NCBI RefSeq assembly: GCF_902706185.1
Contig: NZ_CACSJM010000050.1
Span: forward strand, 1 to 37,950
From: Roseomonas sp. 18066
Lineage (GTDB): Bacteria; Pseudomonadota; Alphaproteobacteria; Acetobacterales; Acetobacteraceae
Length of the DNA stretch: 37,950 nucleotides
Reading direction: 5' to 3'
Numbering within the stretch: position 1 is the first letter of the stretch; each line of letters opens with the position of its first letter. Under the pieces are notes generated by a model. It was given only the letters and a program-made list of their open reading frames with translations, did not search any database and had not been told where the DNA came from. Shown here piece after piece: positions 32,184 through 37,950 of the stretch. The position numbers and the translations under genes were made by a program.

Positions 32184-32400
32184 TCGGGGGAATGAATTCC
32201 CCCGAACCCCCTTCTTTTTTCTGATCACCGGCCGACGCGGGACCAGCGCTTCAACGAAGCCGACACCAGGGCATCACGGCGGGACGCATTTTCATATAAT
32301 CAGCGCCCCCTCACAGGTCGCGCTGACTCTTGGCCGTTTCACGTACTGTCTCCACGTGGACACGGCAGTCCGAAAGAAAAGGGAATTCATTCCCCTGGCC
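32184..32400. repeat. Dispersed paired-hairpin element, copy C
   Basis: Left hairpin 32184-32205 (arms as in copy A), then AACCCCCTTC and T6 (32215-32220). Right end: GGGAAT/ATTCCC at 32381-32394, with part of the hairpin deleted relative to copy A. The core keeps the TCAGCGC/GCGCTGA stem (32300-32326) and the TCCACGTGGA palindrome. It lies between the convergent amidohydrolase and dehydrogenase genes and can act as terminator for both. TATAAT occurs at about 32295-32300 in the core of this copy only. Confidence 0.85.
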
Positions 32401-32407
32401 TTGCCTC

Positions 32408-33358
32408 TTATGCTTTTAGAGCCTTCATCCCTGCCTTGATCGTCCCGGCCAAAACTTCGGCGCTGTTCTTCAAAGCCTCGGTCTCGACGTTGTCCAACGG
32501 TGGAAGCAACGGCTTCGAGGCCCCAGCACGCCCCAATACATGCGGCAGGGAGATGCAGGTCTCTGCCACGCCCAGCAGCTCGGGCATGTAGGTCGAGACG
32601 CTGAACACCGAGTTTTCCGCCAGCGCAAGGGCGCGGACCAGGCGGGCGATGCAGCCGCCAATGCCGAAATTCGACACCCCCTTGCCTTCCTTGATGCGGT
32701 AGGCGGCGGTGCGCACGTCTTCCGCGATCTGCGCCTTCATCGCGGCGTCGATCGGGCGGCCGATCTGGGCCGCGAAATCGACGATGGGCAGGCCACCGAT
32801 CTGGGCGCTGGACCAGTGCAGCACCTCTGAGTCGCCATGCTCGCCGAGGACGGAGGCATGGACGGAGCTCGGCGCGACTTCAAGGTGGCGGGCCAGGCGG
32901 TCGCGGAAGCGGATCGAATCGAGGGCGCAGCCGGTGCCGATGGCGCGGCCCGGCGCCATGCCGAAATGGCGGACCGCGATGGCCGGCATCACGTCCACCG
33001 GGTTGGTGGCGAAGAGCAGGATGGCCTCCGGCGCCACCTTCAGCACTTCCTCGATGATATGGCCGACGATGCGGATGTTCTGGCCCAGCAGCTCCAGCCG
33101 GGTCTGGCCGGGCTTCAGGCTGGCGCCGGCGGTGATCACCACCACCTGCGCCCCGGCCAGGTCGGCATAGTCGCCCTGGTGCACGCGGGCGGCGGAGCCG
33201 AAGGCGGCGGCATGGCCGATATCGGCGGCCTCGCCCGCGGCGCGGGCCTCGTCCAGGTCGACCAGGACGATGTCGCCGATGCCGGAGGTGGCGGAGAGCA
33301 GATAGGCGGCGGCGGCGCCGACCTGGCCGGCGCCGATGATGCCGATATGCGCAGCCAT
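32408..33358 (-). CDS. Lactate/malate dehydrogenase family protein with atypical specificity residue
   Basis: 316 aa. NAD-binding loop IGAGQVGAAAAYLL (GxGxxG at 9-14) and D34 for NAD ribose. Catalytic residues: D147 and R150 in ALDSIRFRDRLA, H174 in LGEHGDSEV, and R87 in KPGQTRLEL. The overall sequence is LDH-like (KPGQTRLELLGQN, GTGCALDSIRF). At the position that is Gln in lactate dehydrogenases and Arg in malate dehydrogenases (Gln102 in standard LDH numbering) this protein has Leu81, so neither substrate is assured; a larger or more hydrophobic 2-oxo acid is possible. Start ATG 33358 overlaps the stop of the DASS gene as TGATG: translational coupling. Confidence 0.85.
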   Translation of the reverse strand: MAAHIGIIGAGQVGAAAAYLLSATSGIGDIVLVDLDEARAAGEAADIGHAAAFGSAARVHQGDYADLAGAQVVVITAGASLKPGQTRLELLGQNIRIVGHIIEEVLKVAPEAILLFATNPVDVMPAIAVRHFGMAPGRAIGTGCALDSIRFRDRLARHLEVAPSSVHASVLGEHGDSEVLHWSSAQIGGLPIVDFAAQIGRPIDAAMKAQIAEDVRTAAYRIKEGKGVSNFGIGGCIARLVRALALAENSVFSVSTYMPELLGVAETCISLPHVLGRAGASKPLLPPLDNVETEALKNSAEVLAGTIKAGMKALKA

Positions 33359-34914
33359 CACAACACTCCCATCATCGGCCAGATGGTGGCCGAGAGCAGC
33401 AGGATCAGCGCGAAGCCGGCGATGGTGACGATGATGCCGACCTTGGCGAACTGGGTCATGGCGAAGGCGCCGGTGCCGTAGCACAGCATGTTCTGCGGCG
33501 CGTTGGTCGGCAGGATGAAGCCGAAGGAGACGACGAAGCTCTGGATCAGCACGATGCCGAAGGCGGTGTTGGCCGGCACCGGCAGGGTCTGGCTGAAGGC
33601 GATGACGATCGGGATCAGCGTGCTGGCCAGCCCCGTCGCCGAGGCGAAGCCCAGATGCAGCACGATGCTGAACAGCGCGAGCGCCCCGATCACGGCGACC
33701 ACCGGCAGGGACTCGAGCCCAAGCTGGCCGAGGGTGACCTGCGCCAGCCACCCCGCCGCCCCGGTGCGCGACAGCAGCGTGCCGAGCGAGATCGAGGCGG
33801 CGAAGAGCACCACGGTGCCCCAGGGCACCAGCTTTTCCGCCTGGGCCCAGTGCATGACGCCGATGCGCGGCATCAGCAGCAGGGCGATGCCCAGCTGGGT
33901 GGTGGTGGTGGTGTCCAGCGGATGCAGCATGCCCTCGGTCGACCACAGCAGCAGCAGCAGCACGGCCACCGCGATCAGCCGCTTCTCCGGCGCCGTCACC
34001 GGGCCCAGCGCGTCGAGCTGCGCCTGCAGGCGGGGGGCGGCTTCCTCGGCGCTGGGCACCTGCGGCCGCAGCAGCCAGAGCGAGACCAGGAACAGCACCA
34101 GGCTCATGCCCAGGGTGAAGGGCAGCGCGGTGATGAACCAGCCGCCCCAGGTCACGCTGTGGCCATAGGCGCCCTGCATGAAGTTCAGGCTGATCAGGTT
34201 CTGCGCCGCACCCGTCTTCACCGCGATGTTGAAGATCGAGCAGGCCTGGGCGGTGACGATCATCAGGGTCGCGCCGAGCGAGCTGGCCACCGGCAGGCCC
34301 AGGGCGGCGGTGATGCCCACCATGATCGGGATCACCGCGCCGACGCGGGCGGTGGCGGACGGGATGAACAGCGCGAGGACGAAGCCCACGATCATCGCGC
34401 CGACCGTCAGCCGCGCCGGCGAGATGCCCACCCGGCTCATCACCAGCAGCGCCACCCGCTTGTCGAGGCCGGTGTGCTTCAGCGCCACCGCCAGGAACAG
34501 CGCGGCGGCCACCAGCAGCACGGCGGTCGAGGAAAACCCGCCCAGCATGACGGTCAGCGCGTCGGCGGAGGACATCGGCCTGGCGCCGCCGGTCAGCGGC
34601 TTGCCCATCAGTCCGACCACGGCGGCGCCGGTCAGGATGACGGCGGAGGTCGCCGGCGAGACGCATTCGCTGATCCACAGCGTGATCACCAGCGCCAGCA
34701 GGGCCAGCGCCACCTGGCCGGAGGCGGACAGCCCGGCCGGCGTCGGCAGCAGCAGCACCGCGATATAGAGACCAACGGCCAGCAGCAGGAAGCCCAGCTT
34801 GCGGTTGGAGCCGGGCTCGGGGCCGGAGGCGATGGGCGGCGAGGTGCTGTCCGGCACCGCCAGGGGGTTCACCCCTGGCTGCTGGCTGGCGGGGGTGGGG
34901 GCGGCGGTCGACAT
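33358..34914 (-). CDS. DASS/SLC13-family anion transporter
   Basis: 518 aa inner-membrane protein with about 12 hydrophobic segments. After a 38-residue hydrophilic, Pro-rich N-terminus come LGFLLLAVGLYIAVLLLP, ALALLALVITLWISECVSPATSAVIL, MLGGFSSTAVLLVAAALFLAVALKHTGLDKRVALLVMSRVG, a central ITAALGLPVASSLGATLMIV, and near the end SFGFILPTNAPQNMLCYGTGAF (the second SNT-like ligand/sodium site region). The family moves citrate, succinate, malate, tartrate or similar anions with Na+ or by exchange. Its coupling with a 2-hydroxy acid dehydrogenase suggests uptake of the dehydrogenase substrate. An FNR-like site lies 108 bases upstream of the start. Confidence 0.9.
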   Translation of the reverse strand: MSTAAPTPASQQPGVNPLAVPDSTSPPIASGPEPGSNRKLGFLLLAVGLYIAVLLLPTPAGLSASGQVALALLALVITLWISECVSPATSAVILTGAAVVGLMGKPLTGGARPMSSADALTVMLGGFSSTAVLLVAAALFLAVALKHTGLDKRVALLVMSRVGISPARLTVGAMIVGFVLALFIPSATARVGAVIPIMVGITAALGLPVASSLGATLMIVTAQACSIFNIAVKTGAAQNLISLNFMQGAYGHSVTWGGWFITALPFTLGMSLVLFLVSLWLLRPQVPSAEEAAPRLQAQLDALGPVTAPEKRLIAVAVLLLLLWSTEGMLHPLDTTTTTQLGIALLLMPRIGVMHWAQAEKLVPWGTVVLFAASISLGTLLSRTGAAGWLAQVTLGQLGLESLPVVAVIGALALFSIVLHLGFASATGLASTLIPIVIAFSQTLPVPANTAFGIVLIQSFVVSFGFILPTNAPQNMLCYGTGAFAMTQFAKVGIIVTIAGFALILLLSATIWPMMGVL

Positions 34915-35021
34915 GCGCGGTCCTTCACGGTCTGCGTCCCGGGAAGGTCGCCGTCGCCTTCCGGGGCCGGCGGCCGTTCCCGGCCTGCGGCGCAGGGTGG
35001 CGCATCACGCTGACCGTCGCC

Positions 35022-35035
35022 TTGACCCTGATCAA
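35022..35035. promoter_or_regulatory. FNR/FnrL-like site
   Basis: TTGACCCTGATCAA matches the FnrL-type consensus TTGA-N6-TCAA exactly and the Escherichia FNR consensus with one change. It lies 108 bases upstream of the DASS start codon, a suitable distance for activation. No FNR gene is in the window. Confidence 0.45.
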
Positions 35036-35110
35036 GCCGGAGCCAGGCGATCGCGGAACCGGTGACGTGACTGTGATGGTACCGTAAGGATATCCGCCTC
35101 GGCGGGGGAG

Positions 35111-35167
35111 AAAATGCTGCCGGGACGGGACCTTGGACCGCTTTTGCGGCGGCCGCCGTCCCGGCAG
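35111..35167 (-). terminator. Stem-loop downstream of the Pro/Gly-rich gene
   Basis: Perfect 12-bp arms CTGCCGGGACGG (35117-35128) and CCGTCCCGGCAG (35156-35167), 27-base loop with an inner CCGC-TTTT-GCGG hairpin, then on the - strand CATTTTCTCC. It starts 6 bases after the stop codon. A long-loop terminator or a stabilising stem-loop. Confidence 0.6.
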
Positions 35168-35173
35168 GAAGGC

Positions 35174-35551
35174 TCAGCGGCTGACGCTGTTCATCTTGTC
35201 CAGCAGGGCCGAGGCGGCGGTGACGCAGGCCTGCATCGTCTCGTTCTCGGCGCAGCGGACGGAGATGCTGGTCTCGCCCCGCTCCAGCTTGAACGAGGCG
35301 CCGCGCGGCGGCGGCGGTGGGCGATGGCCGAAGCCGGGGCCGCCATCAGGGCCACCATGGGCGAAGCGCGGCGGCGGGCCGGGGGGACGGCCAGGGCCAC
35401 CGGGACCGCCCATGGGACCGCCCGGCGGCGGCGGCGGCGGGGTCGCGGCCTGGCCCTGCGGCGCGGCCGGCGGGGTGGCAGTCTGGGCCACGGCCAGGCC
35501 CGAGGCGCCCAGCAGCAGCGCTCCGGCCCCGAGCATCAGCATCTTGCGCAT
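35174..35551 (-). CDS. Exported Pro/Gly-rich small protein
   Basis: 125 aa. Sec signal peptide MRKMLMLGAGALLLGASGLAVAQ, then a Pro/Gly-rich disordered stretch (TPPPPPPGGPMGGPGGPG, later HRPPPPPRG), then a short domain FKLERGETSISVRCAENETMQACVTAASALLDKMNSV. This C-terminal domain has two Cys residues in RCAENETMQAC that could form a disulfide. AAGGA lies 6 bases before ATG 35551. I do not recognise a family; an envelope or metal-handling role is possible but unproven. Divergent from the YcxB-like pair. Confidence 0.8.
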   Translation of the reverse strand: MRKMLMLGAGALLLGASGLAVAQTATPPAAPQGQAATPPPPPPGGPMGGPGGPGRPPGPPPRFAHGGPDGGPGFGHRPPPPPRGASFKLERGETSISVRCAENETMQACVTAASALLDKMNSVSR

Positions 35552-35746
35552 GGCATTCCTTTCGTTCTGGGGCGGGCCGATCCTGGCCCGCCAGGGGGAA
35601 AAGACTAGCCAGGGGCTTCGTTTCAGTCCCCCGCGATGAAGCAACGAAGTCTTGCACGCGGCGCAAAAGCCCTTGCGGCTTCGTGACTGGCCCGGCGCCG
35701 GCGGGCGCCGCATGGCTGGGGCGTAACCTCGAGGGAAACGCCCCGC

Positions 35747-36376
35747 ATGCCGCAGCCGTCCCCGGCCCGCCGCGGCGCCGTGCCGACGACCGGCGCCGCG
35801 CCCCCACCGCCGCTGCTGGAGCCAGGCTTCACGGTGACGCGCGCCGACCAGCTGGCCGGGCACCGGCTGTCGCTGCGGGCCCAGGCGGATGCGCTGTCGA
35901 CCGGCCTGGGCGGCGCGCTGCTGGGGGGGCTGGTGATGCTGGCCGCGGTGCTGCACCTGCAATCGGGCGAGACGCCGCTGTGGAAGGGCACCCACCCGCA
36001 TGGCCGCAATGTCGTCGTGCTGGCGCTGCTGCTGGTGCTGGCCGCGGCGCTGGGCTGGCTGGCCGAGGCGCGGCTGCGCCCCTGGCTGATCCGCTGGCTG
36101 GTCGGCCGGCAATTGGGGCGGATGCTGCCCGCCGGCGCGCCCGAGCCCGCGGCCCGGCTGCGCATCGGCGAAGCGTTCCTCGAATGGCAGGATGACGGGC
36201 GGCGGCTGCGCTACGAGGCCGCCCTGCTGCGCGGCATGATCGAGGGGCGCGACCAGCTGGTGCTGCGCTTCGGCTTCGGCATCCTGCTGGTCCTGCCGCG
36301 CGCCGGCCTGGACCCGGCCGCGCTGGAGCGGCTGCGCGACTGGGTCTCCCGCCACGCCCGGGGGCCGATGTGGTGA
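35747..36376 (+). CDS. YcxB-like membrane protein (first of pair)
   Basis: 209 aa. Two TM segments: ALLGGLVMLAAVLHL (about 65-80) and VVVLALLLVLAAALGWL (about 89-105). A cytosolic C-terminal region follows: RIGEAFLEWQDDGRRLRYEAALLRGMIEGRDQLVLRFGFGILLVLPRAGLDPAALERLRDWV. The final part matches the YcxB pattern (PH-like strand, then hydrophobic strand ending in P-R, then a helix). GAGGGA lies about 11 bases before ATG 35747. It overlaps the next gene by 4 bases (GTGA). Function unknown. Confidence 0.8.
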   Translation: MPQPSPARRGAVPTTGAAPPPPLLEPGFTVTRADQLAGHRLSLRAQADALSTGLGGALLGGLVMLAAVLHLQSGETPLWKGTHPHGRNVVVLALLLVLAAALGWLAEARLRPWLIRWLVGRQLGRMLPAGAPEPAARLRIGEAFLEWQDDGRRLRYEAALLRGMIEGRDQLVLRFGFGILLVLPRAGLDPAALERLRDWVSRHARGPMW

Positions 36377-36966
36377 GCCGGCTGTCGGTCGAATGGCGGG
36401 CCGAGGACCAGGCGCGGTTGCTGGCCCTCGATGCGGCGCGGCACCTGCCGATCGCGCTGCCGACGGCAATTTCCCTGTTGCAGGGCGTCTGGCTGGCGGC
36501 GCTGGCGGTCGCCAGCCTGCGCGTCGTCGACGGGCTGCTGCGGCATCTGGGAGAAAAGCCCTCGCTGTGGCGGGCGCCCGAGCCCTTCGAGCTCTGGGTT
36601 GCCGGCGGCATCCTGGCGGTGGCCGGGCTGATCGCCATGCTGCAGCAGGCGCGGCCGCGGGCCTCGATGCGGCGGATCCTGGCGCCCTATGCCGCCGACG
36701 CCGCGCGGGAGCCGCTGTTCGGCAGGGTCGAGGTCACGCTGGAACCCACCCGGCTGACCTGCCGCGGCGAGGGTTTCTGCTGGGTCTTCGAGCGCGCCGC
36801 GCTGGACAGCCTGGAGGTGCTGCCGGAGCTGCTGGTGCTGCGCTTCGGCCCGGCGCTGCAGGCGATGGCCCTGCCCTTGCCGAAGCGCGATCTGACCGAG
36901 GCGCAACAGGAAGAGATCCGCGCCTGGGCCACGCCCTCCGCGGCCCAGCGGGCCGCGGAGAACTGA
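36373..36966 (+). CDS. YcxB-like membrane protein (second of pair)
   Basis: About 197 aa, starting at GTG 36373, which overlaps the TGA of the previous gene as GTGA (a GTG at 36370 is equally possible). It has two TM segments, LLQGVWLAALAVASLRVV and FELWVAGGILAVAGLIAML, and a cytosolic domain: EPLFGRVEVTLEPTRLTCRGEGFCWVFERAALDSLEVLPELLVLRFGPALQAMALPLPKRDLTEAQQEEIRAW. Same design as the first protein, so the pair is likely to form a heteromeric membrane complex or to be an old tandem duplication. Function unknown. Confidence 0.8.
   Translation: MSRLSVEWRAEDQARLLALDAARHLPIALPTAISLLQGVWLAALAVASLRVVDGLLRHLGEKPSLWRAPEPFELWVAGGILAVAGLIAMLQQARPRASMRRILAPYAADAAREPLFGRVEVTLEPTRLTCRGEGFCWVFERAALDSLEVLPELLVLRFGPALQAMALPLPKRDLTEAQQEEIRAWATPSAAQRAAEN
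36936..36960. repeat. Perfect 11-3-11 hairpin at the 3' end of the YcxB-like gene
   Basis: Arms CTCCGCGGCCC (36936-36946) and GGGCCGCGGAG (36950-36960), loop AGC, located inside the last codons, 3 bases before the stop. It lies between convergent genes; there is no U-run downstream, so it is not a canonical terminator, but it can shield the 3' end of the mRNA. Confidence 0.7.
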
Positions 36967-36972
36967 CAAAAA

Positions 36973-37770
36973 TCACTTCTCGACGAAGGCCTTCTCGATC
37001 ACGTAGTGGCCGGGGCGGTTGCCGGCGCCTTCCTTGAAGCCCTTCTCCTCGAGGATGGCCTTCATCTCGGCCAGCATCTCCGGGCTGCCGCAGAGCATGA
37101 CGCGGTCATCCTCGGTGGAGATCGGCGGCAGGCCGATATCGGCCTCCAGCTTGCCCGAGCGGATCAGGTCGGTGACCCGCCCCTGGTTGCGGAACGGCTC
37201 CCGCGTAACGGTCGGGTAGTAGACGAGCTTGTCGCCGACCAGCTCGCCCAGCAGCTCATGGTCGTGGATCTCGGTGGACAGGAAGTCCTGGTAGGCGAGC
37301 TCCTTCACCTCGCGCACGCCATGCACCAGCACGACGCGCTCGAAGCGGTCGAAGACCTCCGGGTCCTTGACCAGCGCCATGAAGGGGGCGAGGCCGGTGC
37401 CGGTGCCCAGCATCCACAGCGTCTTGCCCGGCAGCAGGCTGTCCGGCACCAGCGTGCCCACCGCCTTGCGGCCGATCAGCACCTGGTCGCCCGGCTTGAT
37501 GTGCTGCAGCCGGCTGGTCAGCGGCCCGTCCGGCACCTTGATCGACAGGAACTCGAAGAAGTCGTCATAGGCGGCGCTGGCCATGGAATAGGCGCGCAGC
37601 AGGGGCTTGCCGTCCACCATCAGCCCGATCATCGCGAATTGTCCGGCCTGGAAGCGGAAGGCGGGATCGCGCGAGCAGCGGAAGGTGAACAGCCGGTCCG
37701 TCCAGTGATGGACGTGATCCACCGTCTCGGTGAAGAAGGCGGCGTTGGCGGGCGGCGGCGTGGCGTTCAT
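36973..37770 (-). CDS. fpr: Ferredoxin--NADP+ reductase (bacterial Fpr type)
   Basis: 265 aa. FAD-binding beta barrel: FRFQAGQFAMIGLMVDGKPLLRAYSMASAAYDDFFEFLSIKVPDG, with RAYS contacting FAD and the phosphate loop. NADP domain: TLWMLGTGTGLAPFMALVKDPEVFDRFERVVLVHGVR and VMLCGSPEMLAEMKAILEEKGFKEG. The C-terminus GHYVIEKAFVEK is typical of subclass IA bacterial FNRs, in which the final residues influence NADPH binding. It shuttles electrons between NADPH and ferredoxin or flavodoxin, with roles in oxidative stress and Fe-S biosynthesis. Start ATG 37770; no strong ribosome-binding site is visible. It converges with the YcxB-like pair. Confidence 0.95.
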   Translation of the reverse strand: MNATPPPANAAFFTETVDHVHHWTDRLFTFRCSRDPAFRFQAGQFAMIGLMVDGKPLLRAYSMASAAYDDFFEFLSIKVPDGPLTSRLQHIKPGDQVLIGRKAVGTLVPDSLLPGKTLWMLGTGTGLAPFMALVKDPEVFDRFERVVLVHGVREVKELAYQDFLSTEIHDHELLGELVGDKLVYYPTVTREPFRNQGRVTDLIRSGKLEADIGLPPISTEDDRVMLCGSPEMLAEMKAILEEKGFKEGAGNRPGHYVIEKAFVEK

Positions 37771-37950
37771 CGGCGGAACATCGTCTCGTCTCTGCGCGGT
37801 ACAAGCGCTCCCCGCCGGGGAGGCAGGAAATGCGATGGGCAAATGCGCGGGGGCAGGCGGCACGGCTTGCGCGGCGGCGGGGTTGCGGTCCAGCCTCGGC
37901 CTATCATGACAAGCCCCGACCGCGCCACTGCCGCCCCCGCACCCCAGACC

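Larger units (their letters stand above)
34915..35173. other. Intergenic region with promoter of the DASS operon
   Basis: 259 bases between the DASS start and the stop of the Pro/Gly-rich gene. It contains an FNR-like dyad (35022-35035) and a hairpin (35117-35167), both listed separately. Nothing coding was found. Confidence 0.6.

Noticed and set aside
31986..32228. Small - strand ORF across element C
   Set aside because: It is the same repeat-derived peptide plus antisense of the amidohydrolase; no ribosome-binding site or family.
1..37950. tRNA, rRNA, CRISPR, IS transposase or prophage genes
   Set aside because: Looked for cloverleaf-like sequences, regular spaced repeats and transposase or phage proteins; none seen. 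The only candidates for mobility are the non-coding hairpin elements.

Overview
The window is chromosomal DNA of very high GC content (about 70% by eye), densely coding, with many 1-4 base gene overlaps (ATGA, TGATG). The gene content suggests an alphaproteobacterium, most likely Rhodospirillales/Acetobacteraceae of the Roseomonas type. The main pointers are two orphan Bug/TctC receptors, a SahR-type ArsR-methyltransferase regulator next to metH, a PduO-type cobalamin adenosyltransferase, a zf-CHCC mini-protein, and several dispersed intergenic hairpin families of a kind common in this group. This assignment is inference; no rRNA or tRNA gene was seen to fix it. I saw no CRISPR array, prophage, IS transposase or replication origin.

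Layout from left to right. Positions 1-3467: the end of an SH3-domain protein, a SirB1-like transglutaminase/TPR protein, a HIT protein, an alphaproteobacterial intergenic repeat, and hisE-hisF. Here hisE carries a long lysine/alanine-rich N-terminal tail. Positions 3637-6809: a catabolic or uptake island of two periplasmic Bug-family receptors and a hydratase-like FAH-fold protein that carries a signal peptide. Positions 6899-11183: a SpoU-family rRNA methyltransferase, a thioredoxin-fold/2OG-Fe(II) oxygenase fusion overlapping an Ldh-type oxidoreductase, and a divergent PhnW-like aminotransferase that ends in a textbook terminator. Positions 11401-16589: a small helical protein, a leftward, overlapping series of aminotransferase class IV, RluA-like pseudouridine synthase and ClC channel, then a DUF1194 (vWA-like) protein and a divergent ExoD-family membrane protein.

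Positions 16608-23342 form a B12/methionine block: cobalamin adenosyltransferase, a CDF cation exporter, cobalamin-dependent methionine synthase (metH), and sahR directly upstream of metH with a perfect 10-2-10 palindrome 12 bases before the sahR start. A small CxCC protein diverges from the same palindrome. Positions 23417-28754: a Fur-box-associated iron-type substrate-binding protein, an exported protein of unknown function, polA, and a zf-CHCC protein. Positions 28924-32164: an alpha/beta hydrolase lipoprotein, a RibD/DHFR-like reductase and an AtzA/TrzA-like amidohydrolase. Positions 32408-34914: a DASS transporter translationally coupled to a lactate/malate-type dehydrogenase with an unusual specificity residue, and an FNR-like site upstream. 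Positions 35174-37770: a Pro/Gly-rich exported protein, two YcxB-like membrane proteins, and ferredoxin-NADP reductase.

The most unusual signal is non-coding. An approximately 220-bp element occurs at 18199-18430 and 32184-32400. It is bounded by two inverted terminator-like hairpins around a structured core that is nearly identical between the copies. A third locus (23350-23404) carries only one end. A related hairpin family framed by GGTCC and GGCC occurs with different but still fully complementary stems. The best-supported regulatory circuit is SahR-operator-sahR-metH.
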